Below are positions 24,613 through 31,958 of a stretch of DNA of 41,647 nt, piece by piece. Both the position numbers and the translations under genes were made by a program. Below the pieces are notes generated by a model, which saw only the letters and a list, made by a program, of their open reading frames with translations, did no database searches and was not told the origin of the DNA. This stretch comes from DASSNR01 sp036278935 (GTDB lineage: Bacteria; Gemmatimonadota; Gemmatimonadetes; Gemmatimonadales; Gemmatimonadaceae): the NCBI GenBank assembly GCA_036278935.1, contig DASUKA010000009.1, positions 1 to 41,647 on the forward strand. Direction: 5' to 3'. The first letter of the stretch is position 1. Every line of letters begins with the position of its first letter.

Positions 24613-25290
24613 CTATGCGAGGGTCTTGAGCACGAGCTTGCTCACCGCCTTGAGCGTGTCGAACACCCCGTCGCCCGCCACGGCCACAGCTTCGAAGTAC
24701 GGGGCGCGCTCCACCCACTCGCCCGTCGGCAGCTGCTCCACCAAGTTCTGCCCCGCATGATAGGGATCGGGCGTGACACGCTGCTTCTGCGGCAACCGCA
24801 CTTCCCACCCCGGATTGAGCGCCGCTTGCAGCTCCAGAGCTGAGGCCGCGTTGGGGAGATCGCGCTTGTTGTACTGGACGACGAATGGCATGGTGGTAAG
24901 ATCGTAGCCGTACTCCGCCATGTTGTCGTACAGGTTCTGCATGGCCTCCTGGTTCGCCTCCATCCGGTCGAGCTGCGAGTCCGCCACGAACACGATGCCG
25001 TCCACTCCCTTGAGGATGAGCTTCCGGCTGGCGTTGTAGTAGACCTGTCCCGGCACGGTATAGAGGTGGAAGCGCGTCTTGAAGCCACGAATGGTGCCCA
25101 GGTCGACAGGGAGAAAATCGAAGAACAGCGTGCGCTCCGTCTCGGTGGCCAGCGAGATGAGCTTGCCGCGAGTGTCGGGTTGTACGCGGCCGTACACGTG
25201 CTCCAGATTCGTGGTCTTGCCGCCGAGTCCCGGGCCGTAATAGACAATCTTGCAATTGATCTCGCGCGAGGCGTAGTTGATCATCGACAT
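24613..25290 (-). CDS. mglA: Polarity/motility GTPase MglA
   Basis: The 225-aa small Ras-like GTPase has the P-loop YYGPGLGGKTTNLEHVYGR (Lys25-Thr26). The characteristic MglA switch region is TERTLFFDFLPVDLGTIRGF with LYTVPGQVYYNASRKLILKG, and the base-specificity motif is VVQYNKRDLPN. Length matches functional MglA. It follows mglB, its GTPase-activating partner, by 14 bases. In Myxococcus MglA/MglB set front-rear polarity for gliding and type IV pili. Here no motility genes are nearby, and the pair is attached to a DNA-repair/replication operon. Confidence 0.97.
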   Translation of the reverse strand: MSMINYASREINCKIVYYGPGLGGKTTNLEHVYGRVQPDTRGKLISLATETERTLFFDFLPVDLGTIRGFKTRFHLYTVPGQVYYNASRKLILKGVDGIVFVADSQLDRMEANQEAMQNLYDNMAEYGYDLTTMPFVVQYNKRDLPNAASALELQAALNPGWEVRLPQKQRVTPDPYHAGQNLVEQLPTGEWVERAPYFEAVAVAGDGVFDTLKAVSKLVLKTLA

Positions 25291-25304
25291 GGCATGCTCC
25301 CCGT

Positions 25305-25790
25305 CTACTGGAAGAGTCTGTCGATTTCATCGTCGGCACCGGCCAGGATGTCTGGGGCCGCATCAGTGTCGCGTGCGCGTTGGAACATCTCGGTGAAGAG
25401 GCGGGTGAGCTCCTCGGCGGCCGGTTTCGCTTTGAGCCGGACAAGGCCCAGCGTGGTGCGGCCATCGAAGAGGATGACGAGGATGACGCGGCGGGCGATG
25501 TCGACGAGATACATCGACTCCTGCTCGCCCTGATGAAACAGCGAGTTGAACTCGCTCTCGCCCACGAGCCGGGCGAGCTGGTCGTTCGCGCTGAAGTCCG
25601 CCGCCGTGAGCGTGGCAAACGTGGTGGGGTCGAAGCGCGGCGGCTCCCCGACCGTAGCCACGAGCTGCCCCGCTCGATCCACGAGCAGCGCGCACCGCGC
25701 GTTGCTGTCGTGGAGAAAGCGCTGCAGGGATCGCTCAATCGCTCCGTAATCGTCTTCGGTGAACGACCAGCTAGCGGCACCAGCGGGCAT
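25305..25790 (-). CDS. mglB: Roadblock/LC7 protein MglB
   Basis: The 161-aa protein has a roadblock domain (HDSNARCALLVDRAGQLVAT, RRVILVILFDGRTTLGLVRL), fitting MglB, which stimulates GTP hydrolysis by MglA as a dimer. The C-terminus extends past the domain with an acidic helix (ILAGADDEIDRLFQ). ATG 25790 is preceded by AGGACG; the frame is open to 25874 across the upstream gene's end. It sits 14 bases before mglA. Confidence 0.93.
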   Translation of the reverse strand: MPAGAASWSFTEDDYGAIERSLQRFLHDSNARCALLVDRAGQLVATVGEPPRFDPTTFATLTAADFSANDQLARLVGESEFNSLFHQGEQESMYLVDIARRVILVILFDGRTTLGLVRLKAKPAAEELTRLFTEMFQRARDTDAAPDILAGADDEIDRLFQ

Positions 25791-25801
25791 CGGGCGTCCT
25801 T

Positions 25802-26077
25802 CTATTCGAGGGAGTGTTCCATACGGCGCAGGATCAGCTCGCCGCGACGGCGGAGTCGTGGCGTCTGTTCCCATTGCACGTAATCGCGGAGCAGGCGAAC
25901 CGTGTGGCCGCTGCGCTGCCCGCGCAGGTACCCCAACGCCGCGAGGCGACGGAGTTGGTGCGGGCTGAACAGATTGCGCCGTGAGCGGTGCGTCTGCTGA
26001 CTCCAGACGATCAACCCCACGGCAAGGCCACCGGCGAATCCCGCGAGCGTGGCTCCCGCCACTCGCCGCCCCGTCAC
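25802..26077 (-). CDS. Small single-pass membrane protein (91 aa)
   Basis: One N-terminal membrane helix (VAGATLAGFAGGLAVGLIVW) is followed by a basic cytoplasmic part with a winged-helix or coiled look (FSPHQLRRLAALGYLRGQRS). It starts at GTG 26077, overlapping the recR stop (GTGA), and ends 11 bases before mglB. No family is recognised. Sitting between recR and mglB with coupled translation, it could anchor MglAB at the membrane; that is a guess from position. Confidence 0.8.
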   Translation of the reverse strand: MTGRRVAGATLAGFAGGLAVGLIVWSQQTHRSRRNLFSPHQLRRLAALGYLRGQRSGHTVRLLRDYVQWEQTPRLRRRGELILRRMEHSLE

Positions 26078-26661
26078 ATGGCCCTCCGGGCGGTGAGTGC
26101 CTGCGCGATGGTCACGCCATCCGCGTATTCCAGATCGCCCCCCACCGGAATTCCTCGAGCTATGCGCGACACCACCGGCCCCAGGGGCGCCACACGGCGT
26201 TGCACGTACAACGCCGTCGCCTCCCCTTCCAGGCTCGGATTGGTCGCGATGATCACCTCGCGCACCGCGCCCGAGGCCACGCGATCCACCAGTCGCTCCA
26301 TGGTGAGATCGTCCGGTCCAACACCATCGAGCGGCGACAGCCTTCCGCCCAGCACGTGATATACGCCACGAAACTCCCCAGCCCGCTCGATGGCGCCGAT
26401 GTCTGACGCTTCTTCCACGACGCAGAGCATCTCATGGTCACGCCGTGGATCGCCGCAGATGGCGCAGGGATCCTCCTCCGTGAGATTCGCGCATACAGAA
26501 CAGCGATGCACGCGCTCGGCCAGATCGCCGAGGAGCCGCGCCAGGCGCCGGCTCCGGTCCGGGGGCTGGGTGAGGAGATGGTACGTGAGGCGGAGTGCCG
26601 TCTTGCGACCGATGCCCGGAAGTTTCGAGAGCTCCGTGGCGAGCTCTTCGATGGCCGACAT
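26074..26661 (-). CDS. recR: Recombination protein RecR
   Basis: The 195-aa protein acts with RecF and RecO in loading RecA at gaps. It shows the helix-hairpin-helix (ELSKLPGIGRKTALRLTYHL), a four-Cys zinc finger (CSVCANLTEEDPCAICGD), and the Toprim segment (LCVVEEASDIGAIERAG). The C-terminus holds SRIARGIPVGGDLEYADGVT. The order dnaX-ybaB-recR is conserved in many bacteria. It starts 1 base after the ybaB stop. Confidence 0.98.
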   Translation of the reverse strand: MSAIEELATELSKLPGIGRKTALRLTYHLLTQPPDRSRRLARLLGDLAERVHRCSVCANLTEEDPCAICGDPRRDHEMLCVVEEASDIGAIERAGEFRGVYHVLGGRLSPLDGVGPDDLTMERLVDRVASGAVREVIIATNPSLEGEATALYVQRRVAPLGPVVSRIARGIPVGGDLEYADGVTIAQALTARRAM

Positions 26662-26662
26662 G

Positions 26663-26980
26663 CTAGAAGGGAAGCTGGAACGGCAGCGACAGCCCCCCGG
26701 TGAGCTTGCGCATTTCCTCCTCCGCGAGCGCGGCCGCCTTCTTCTGCGCCTCCGAGATGGCGACGAGGATCAGATCCTCGAGCATCTCCGTGTCCGACGG
26801 GTCCACGACGGCGGGATCGATCTGCACGGCGCGGATCTGCCCCTTCCCGTCGGCGGTCACGGTCACCATCCCTCCGCCACTCGCCGCCGAGACCGTCTTG
26901 CCCTGCAGTTCCTCCTGCAACTGCTGCAGGCGCCCCTGCACCTCCTGCGCCTGCTGCAGCATCTTCATGAAGTCAGCCAT
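26663..26980 (-). CDS. YbaB/EbfC nucleoid-associated protein
   Basis: The 105-aa DNA-binding protein has the family pattern: an N-terminal helix MADFMKMLQQAQEVQGRLQQ, a beta core VSAASGGGMVTVTADGKG, and a C-terminal helix LEDLILVAISEAQKKAAALA. It lies between dnaX and recR as usual. The spacing to recR is 1 base, and 76 bases separate it from the dnaX stop. Confidence 0.96.
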   Translation of the reverse strand: MADFMKMLQQAQEVQGRLQQLQEELQGKTVSAASGGGMVTVTADGKGQIRAVQIDPAVVDPSDTEMLEDLILVAISEAQKKAAALAEEEMRKLTGGLSLPFQLPF

Positions 26981-27056
26981 GCATCATACGTCGTGAAGTG
27001 TGGAAGAGACAGCAAAGCTACCCCGCCGGGCCCGTGTGCCGCAAGCCGACGGATGC

Positions 27057-28952
27057 TCAGTCGAGCAGCTCCAGGTCCAGTGCATCCATGGCGGCATCGA
27101 GCGTGGCGTCGTGGCCGCGCAGCATGGCCAGGCGTTGCGCCTTCACGCCCTCCTCGGTCAGCCGCTGCGGCCTGGCCTCCGGCGTCGCGCCGGCCGCCGC
27201 GGTCCGCACAATCAGCCGCTCCGCCCCCGTGAACAGCGTCCCGATCGCCGCCAGAACGTCTTGCGCACCATTCACGATCTGCGGCTCGTGCACCTCGTTC
27301 TCCACCTCCAGCGTAATCGCGCCCTGCGCTGAGATGGCGCATGGCAGCGACTGCGCGAGCGCAGCGCCCAGCAGACCACGTCCATCCGCGCGGACGCGGG
27401 CGACAACATCGCCCCATCGCTCCACGAGTCCGTTGAGATCGAGCGGGACGGGAGGGCGCGCAGCGCGAGCTGGGACGTCCGCCAGCGGAGGAGCCGGCGG
27501 TGGTGCGACGCGGCCGCCAGCGTCCTGGGGCGTGGCGGGACGCCGAGCGCGGGTGCCGCGCGCGTCCGAGCGCTCCGGCGGCTCGCGGGGAGCACGATCG
27601 GCGAATCGCCGTGGCGGCTCGGCGGGGGGCGTCCGCCCGGGCGCGCCTCGCGCCGGCTCACCCCCATCCGGCCCAGGCTGGCCGCCGCCCAATTCTCGCA
27701 GCACGCTCTCGATGGACACCGTCCGATCCATGAGCGCGAAGCGCACCAGCAGCGATTCCAGCAGGAGCTGCTGCTGCCCACTGCGGCGAAAGTGCGGCTC
27801 GAGCTCCGTCACGGCCGCCAGCATGCGCATCAGGTCGCCGGTGGAGAGGCGGTCCCGCCGCTCCGCCAGTGCGGCCCGCGCATGCTCGGAGAGCCCGGTC
27901 ATCTCCGCGCCGAGCGAGAGGGCCAGCGCGGCTCGCAGCATGTCCGCAAGTCCGCTCAGAAAGGTGCCGAGGTCCACGCCCTCATCCACCAGCCGCGCCA
28001 CCGCCGCGAACACATCGCCCGCCCGACGCTCGGCCACGACGTCGAGCATCAGGAGATACTCATCTTCGGCGACCAGCCCGAGCGCTTCACGGACGCGCTC
28101 CGCCGTCAGCGTTCCGTCCCCGAGCGAGAGCGCCTGATCGGTGAGGCTCAGCGCATCGCGCATGGATCCATCGGCCGCGCGCGCGATGAGTTCCACCGCA
28201 TCCGGGTCGACCGTCACCTGCTCGGCTGCCAGTACGGCCTCCAGGCGGGCGCGGATCTCACCCAGGCCGATCCGCTTGAAGTCGAAGCGCTGCAACCGGC
28301 TCAGGACGGGGGCCGCCGCCTGCGCGATCTTCTGCGGCTCCGTGGTGGCAAAGACGAACACCACACGCGGTGGTGGCTCCTCGAGAATCTTGAGGAGCGC
28401 GTTCCACGCCTCGCGCGTGAGCATGTGCGCCTCGTCCACGATGTAGACCTTGTAGTGCGCCTCGCTCGAGGGCGCGTACATCGCGCGCTCGCGCAGCTCG
28501 CGCGCGTCATCCACCCCGCGGTTCGATGCCGCATCGATCTCCACGACATCAAGGCTCGTGGCGCCGCTCCAGATGCGCCGGCACGAGGCGCACTCGCCGC
28601 ACGGCTCGCCAGCGTCGAGAGGCGAGAGGCGAGAGGCGAGTGGTGGAGCGGGCTCGCTTCCGGAAGCCTCTCGCCTTTCTCCTCTCTCCTCTCGCCCCTC
28701 GCTTCCCGCCTCTCGCCCTTCCCCGCCCGCCTCCCTGCTCCCTGCTCCCTCGCCTCTCCTCTCGCAATTGAGCGCCATCGCCAGCACCCGCGCGAGCGTC
28801 GTCTTCCCCACTCCGCGCGGACCGCAGAGCAGATAGCCGTGGGCCACGCGTCCGCGAGCGATCGCACCCCTGAGGGTGTTGGAGACGTGCGACTGCACGG
28901 CGACGTCAGCAAACCGCTTTGGCCGGTACTTCCGCGCGAGCGAGATGTACAT
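27057..28952 (-). CDS. dnaX: DNA polymerase III subunit gamma/tau with an in-frame low-complexity insert
   Basis: DnaX (631 aa) is the clamp-loader ATPase. Walker A is GPRGVGKTT (Lys50), Walker B VYIVDEAHM, and the arginine-finger motif reads LSRLQRFDF where most members have SRC. The zinc site normally joins LNCE closely to EPCGECASC. Here about 45 extra residues rich in Arg, Glu and Gly (REAGGEGREAGSEGREERGE) separate Cys63 from Cys118/121/124. The DNA for this insert is a repeat (see 28617-28762). A Pro/Arg-rich linker precedes the tau-like C-terminus. Start MYISLARKYRPKRF is canonical, although the frame is open to 29279. No slippery frameshift site was identified. Confidence 0.97.
   Translation of the reverse strand: MYISLARKYRPKRFADVAVQSHVSNTLRGAIARGRVAHGYLLCGPRGVGKTTLARVLAMALNCERRGEGAGSREAGGEGREAGSEGREERGERREASGSEPAPPLASRLSPLDAGEPCGECASCRRIWSGATSLDVVEIDAASNRGVDDARELRERAMYAPSSEAHYKVYIVDEAHMLTREAWNALLKILEEPPPRVVFVFATTEPQKIAQAAAPVLSRLQRFDFKRIGLGEIRARLEAVLAAEQVTVDPDAVELIARAADGSMRDALSLTDQALSLGDGTLTAERVREALGLVAEDEYLLMLDVVAERRAGDVFAAVARLVDEGVDLGTFLSGLADMLRAALALSLGAEMTGLSEHARAALAERRDRLSTGDLMRMLAAVTELEPHFRRSGQQQLLLESLLVRFALMDRTVSIESVLRELGGGQPGPDGGEPARGAPGRTPPAEPPRRFADRAPREPPERSDARGTRARRPATPQDAGGRVAPPPAPPLADVPARAARPPVPLDLNGLVERWGDVVARVRADGRGLLGAALAQSLPCAISAQGAITLEVENEVHEPQIVNGAQDVLAAIGTLFTGAERLIVRTAAAGATPEARPQRLTEEGVKAQRLAMLRGHDATLDAAMDALDLELLD
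28617..28762. repeat. Element D: repeat-like hairpin sequence inside dnaX
   Basis: On the + strand the block starts with three GAGAGGC units (28617-28637). A 25-base spacer follows, then a long pyrimidine tract whose GCCTCTCGCC (28666-28675) is the reverse complement of GGCGAGAGGC in the left units. The 20 bases 28671-28690 (TCGCCTTTCTCCTCTCTCCT) are identical to 40426-40445 in element C, and both continue with CTCGCCC after a 7-base difference. It is translated leftward as the Arg/Glu/Gly-rich insert of DnaX. Exact ends are uncertain. Confidence 0.75.
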
Positions 28953-28976
28953 GGGCGCCTGGGAGGTGAAGTGCGA

Positions 28977-29011
28977 CAAAAGGGAAAGCCTGGCGGACGC
29001 TCCGCCAGGCT
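28977..29011 (-). terminator. Rho-independent terminator between SRP RNA and dnaX
   Basis: AGCCTGGCGGA (29011-29001 read leftward) and TCCGCCAGGCT (28997-28987) form an 11-bp perfect stem with a 3-base loop. It is followed leftward by TTCCCTTTTG. It lies 90 bases after the SRP RNA and 25 bases before the dnaX start, so it should end the SRP transcript or attenuate read-through into dnaX. Confidence 0.8.
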
Positions 29012-29100
29012 CTCGTTGGTCACTTACCCGTGACGGGTCGTCCGGTGGTCGACGCGCGAGCCTGCCGCCCGTGGCGTGGCGCTCAGTCGTCCCGCGCGAT

Positions 29101-29198
29101 GTTCCAGGTCTGACGGAGCAACACTCGACACCACATGCCGCTGCTACCTTCGGGGTCCTGACGGAGTTAGTGGGCGCGCGCCCTCCGGGACCTGGAAC
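29101..29198 (-). ncRNA. ffs: Bacterial (small) SRP RNA, 4.5S type
   Basis: The leftward strand has the conserved SRP core CGTCAGGACCCCGAAGGTAG followed by CAGCGG (about 29163-29138), the Ffh-binding hairpin with its asymmetric loop. The ends GTTCCAGGTC (29198-29189 read leftward) and GACCTGGAAC (29110-29101) form a perfect 10-bp closing stem. Total length is about 98 bases, as expected for the small bacterial type without an Alu domain. Location immediately upstream of dnaX-ybaB-recR matches the arrangement in Bacillus and others. Confidence 0.93.
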
Positions 29199-29204
29199 TC
29201 CGAA

Positions 29205-29233
29205 AATATAGCGGCGCACTCGTGCCGGAACAA
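29205..29233 (-). promoter_or_regulatory. Sigma70-type promoter of the SRP RNA
   Basis: Read leftward, TTGTTC (29233-29228) as -35 and TATATT (29210-29205) as -10 are separated by exactly 17 bases. The predicted start, about 7 bases on, coincides with the first paired base of the SRP RNA (about 29198). It is the clearest promoter in the window. Confidence 0.8.
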
Positions 29234-29292
29234 CGAGGGAGCGGCGCGCATGAGTGGTGGTGATCGCACAGCCCGTCACGCCGGACTACCCT

Positions 29293-30339
29293 TCACCGCC
29301 CTCCACTCGCGGCGCATAACTCGTCCAGCAGCTGCGCCACCGTCTCAGCCGCCGTCTGTACCGCCGAGCGATCGACGTCCATGTGCATCACGGCACGCAG
29401 CCGCTGGCGCGACCAGGGGCTCAACAGGACACCGTGCTTCGCGGCCGCGGCCGCCACTTCGCCCGCCTCCACCCCATCGGGGAGGTCGAGCATCACGATA
29501 TTCGTGTCCGGCGGCACCACGCGGGCGCCGCGCACACCATCGACAACGGAGGCGTATTCCCGCGCGCGCGCATGGTCCTCGCTCAGGCGCGGGAGGTGCG
29601 CGTCCAGCGCGTAGAGCACGGCGGCCGCCAGAACGCCTGACTGGCGCATGCCACCCCCCAGCCGCTTGCGCACCGACCATCCTTCCGCAATCACATCCTT
29701 GGGGCCCGCGAGCGCGGCTCCCACCGGCGCGCCAAGCCCCTTCGAGAAGGACACCATCACCGTGTCCGCGCAGTCGGCGAAGTCGGCCAGCGATGTGCCG
29801 CTTGCCGCGGACGCATTCCAGAGTCGCGCGCCATCCAGATGCACCGGGAGCGTGGCAGCATTGGCCACGGCGCGGAGCTCACGCATCTCGGCAAGCGGGG
29901 TCACCTTGCCTCCCGCCCCGTTGTGCGTGTTCTCCAGACACACAAGGCTTGCTCCGATGGTGTGCGGCGATGGCGGACGGAGCGCCGAGCGGAGCGCGGC
30001 CGCATCCATCACGGTGCCGGATCCGCAGACGGGGCGCACCTGCACGCCACTCAGCGCGGCGGCGGCGGCCACCTCGTAGTGGATGATGTGCGACCCGGCA
30101 TCCAGCAGGATCTCCGTCCCCGGTGTAGACAGAAGCCACACCGCGCTCTGGTTGGCCATGGTCCCACTCGGGAAGAAGAGCGCGGCATCCTTCCCGAGCA
30201 TCTCGGCCACCCGCGCCTCGAGGCGTCGTACCGTCGGATCGCCATCCAGTACGTCGTCCCCGACCTCGGCATCCGCCATGGCCCGCCGCATGGCCGGCGT
30301 CGGCCGCGTCACCGTGTCGCTTCGCAAGTCGATAGGCAT
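29293..30339 (-). CDS. ltaE: Low-specificity L-threonine aldolase
   Basis: The 348-aa PLP enzyme cleaves L-threonine or allo-threonine to glycine and acetaldehyde. The start MPIDLRSDTVTRPTPAMRRA is characteristic. PLP-binding elements are FFPSGTMANQSAVW, CLENTHNGAGG, LPVHLDGARLWNA and the Schiff-base Lys200 in VMVSFSKGLGAPVG. ATG 30339 has no strong ribosome binding site. The 168-base spacer upstream is repeat element B. The gene ends about 60 bases before the SRP promoter, so no shared operon is implied. Confidence 0.95.
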   Translation of the reverse strand: MPIDLRSDTVTRPTPAMRRAMADAEVGDDVLDGDPTVRRLEARVAEMLGKDAALFFPSGTMANQSAVWLLSTPGTEILLDAGSHIIHYEVAAAAALSGVQVRPVCGSGTVMDAAALRSALRPPSPHTIGASLVCLENTHNGAGGKVTPLAEMRELRAVANAATLPVHLDGARLWNASAASGTSLADFADCADTVMVSFSKGLGAPVGAALAGPKDVIAEGWSVRKRLGGGMRQSGVLAAAVLYALDAHLPRLSEDHARAREYASVVDGVRGARVVPPDTNIVMLDLPDGVEAGEVAAAAAKHGVLLSPWSRQRLRAVMHMDVDRSAVQTAAETVAQLLDELCAASGGR

Positions 30340-30507
30340 GGCGGGAAAGTATGGCAAAGGCGGGAAAGGGAAAAGGGTGGTGAGTCATGAGTTGTGGATG
30401 AGACAACCGGGTAGTGGGAGTGGGGTGTCGGGTAGGCGGGCAGAGAGTACCGCTCGCCCATGCCGCTTCCCGACCCCCGACACCCCACTCCCGCCACCCT
30501 CGCCTCT
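30340..30507. repeat. Intergenic hairpin element B, between yihY-like gene and ltaE
   Basis: GGGAGTGGGGTGTCGGG (30416-30432) and CCCGACACCCCACTCCC (30476-30492) form a 17-bp perfect inverted repeat with a 43-base loop. To its left are GTGAGT/ATGAGT-type units (30380-30402) and two GGCGGGAAAG copies (30340-30349, 30359-30368). The same GGCGGGAAAGG opens element C. The right end abuts the TAG of the leftward gene. The hairpin arm and loop are shared with element A. Confidence 0.85.
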
Positions 30508-31416
30508 CTAGTCTTCCAGAATCTCCCGCTGGATCCGCCGCATCCGGCGCAACTCGTGCACGCGACCCATCTCCCCGCCCAGAATGAAAACCAGCGCGGC
30601 GTAGTAGACCCAGAGGACGATGATCGCGATGGCGTACAGCGTGCCCGTGTAGAAGCTGCCGGGGTTGAACGAGCCGAGGTACGCGGTGAACGCGAACTTG
30701 GCGAGCTCGAACAGCGCGCTCGTGAAGAGCGCGCCGACGAGCGCGGTCTGCCACCGGATGCGCCGGTTGGGGATGTACCGGTACAGCAGGTAGAACATGA
30801 GGACGATGAATGCCGCCGCCAGCACGTTGCCGAACGCGTACTCGGCGCCCCCCATGAGATCGCCCCGGATGCCCAGTGTCGTCGCGAGGCGCAGGCCCTG
30901 CGTAGTCGCGAGCCGCAGGTAGGCGCTCAGACCGGAATAGGCAACAAAGAGTAAGGTGGCAATGATGGTGAGTTTGACGTCGAAGAGCTTGCCACCGATG
31001 ATGCTTCGCTCCTCCTCGATATCGAAGACATCGGCCAACACGGAGCGGAGCGAGCCGAACAGGCGCGTCGAGAACCAGATGAAGCCGACGAGCCCGATGA
31101 GGCCGGTGGGACCGCGCGCCTGGATGACATCGTTGATCAGCGCGTGAATCGGGCTGTTGGCCACATCGGCCCGTGGCGGGAGCAGCTGATCGATGAATCG
31201 CCAGATTTCCGCGGATGACGTGGCCGCGGATTGATTCAGCAGATAGCCAAGCCCCGAGAGGAGCAACAGGACGAACGGAACGGCGGCGAGAAGAAGATTG
31301 AACGCGATGCCGCTGGCGAGAAAGAAGATGTCATCGTCGGCGGAATTATCGTAGATGCGCCGGGCGTAGTCACGAACGGCCCACGCCAGGCGCGAGAAAA
31401 CGGCTCGGACGTGCAT
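30508..31416 (-). CDS. YihY/BrkB family membrane protein
   Basis: The 302-aa protein has six hydrophobic segments, including IFFLASGIAFNLLLAAVPFV, GPTGLIGLVGFIWFSTRLFG and TGTLYAIAIIVLWVYYAALV. This is the YihY/UPF0761 (formerly annotated ribonuclease BN) pattern. The family's biochemical role is unsettled; the RNase BN label is known to be wrong. The charged C-terminus RVHELRRMRRIQREILED lies in the cytoplasm. It follows the YtxH gene by 35 bases. Confidence 0.93.
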   Translation of the reverse strand: MHVRAVFSRLAWAVRDYARRIYDNSADDDIFFLASGIAFNLLLAAVPFVLLLLSGLGYLLNQSAATSSAEIWRFIDQLLPPRADVANSPIHALINDVIQARGPTGLIGLVGFIWFSTRLFGSLRSVLADVFDIEEERSIIGGKLFDVKLTIIATLLFVAYSGLSAYLRLATTQGLRLATTLGIRGDLMGGAEYAFGNVLAAAFIVLMFYLLYRYIPNRRIRWQTALVGALFTSALFELAKFAFTAYLGSFNPGSFYTGTLYAIAIIVLWVYYAALVFILGGEMGRVHELRRMRRIQREILED

Positions 31417-31451
31417 GGAGTGAGGTGGTAGACCGCCCGAGCCTCACGCCG

Positions 31452-31937
31452 TCACGTGCCAGCGGCGTCCCGTGTGTCGGAGTCGCGGTCGTCCGCCACC
31501 GGCGGCAGCGGCTGGCTTTCGCGCACCACCTCACCCCCCGCGTGGTAGGCAGCCCTGGTTTCGGCCAGCCGCGCTTCGAGCTCGCGGCGCGCCTGATCGG
31601 CCGCTTCGCGGCCCGCCCGGATGGCCTGCGACGCCTGCTCCTTCCTGATCTCCAGCGCACGCTTGGCCGAGTCGAGTCGCTCCTCCACGGACCGGCGGGC
31701 GGTCTGGTAGCGGCCCGTCATGGACTCCTTCAGCTCACCGGCGGCATCCTGCGCGGCACCCTGCACGCGCCGGGCGCGATGACGAAGATCGCGCCGCGTC
31801 TCCTCACCGGAGCGTGGCGCGTAGAGCAACGCGATCCCGGCACCGATCGCCATGCCCCACAGGAACGTACTCATCCCCCGGCCATGCCGCTGCACGATCA
31901 CGATGGGCTCGTCGTCGATCTCCTCATACCGCGTCAT
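31452..31937 (-). CDS. YtxH-domain protein
   Basis: The 161-aa protein has one N-terminal membrane segment followed by the YtxH signature (FLWGMAIGAGIALLYAPRSG, EETRRDLRHRA). A long Arg/Glu/Ala-rich coiled coil extends to about residue 135. YtxH proteins are linked to general stress in Firmicutes, but their function is unclear. It lies 21 bases after the response regulator and before the YihY-like gene, perhaps in one transcript. Confidence 0.88.
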   Translation of the reverse strand: MTRYEEIDDEPIVIVQRHGRGMSTFLWGMAIGAGIALLYAPRSGEETRRDLRHRARRVQGAAQDAAGELKESMTGRYQTARRSVEERLDSAKRALEIRKEQASQAIRAGREAADQARRELEARLAETRAAYHAGGEVVRESQPLPPVADDRDSDTRDAAGT

Positions 31938-31958
31938 CTGGTCACCTCGTCAGTGCGT

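Noticed and set aside
28617..28640. Three GAGAGGC units as a CRISPR or tandem-repeat array
   Set aside because: Units are 7 bases with no spacers and no cas genes; they fit better as one arm of the hairpin element.
29012..29100. A tRNA next to the SRP RNA
   Set aside because: No T-loop (GTTCRA) or cloverleaf pairing could be found.
28953..29279. N-terminal extension of DnaX
   Set aside because: It would cover the SRP RNA and its terminator; the canonical start is MYISLARKYRP.
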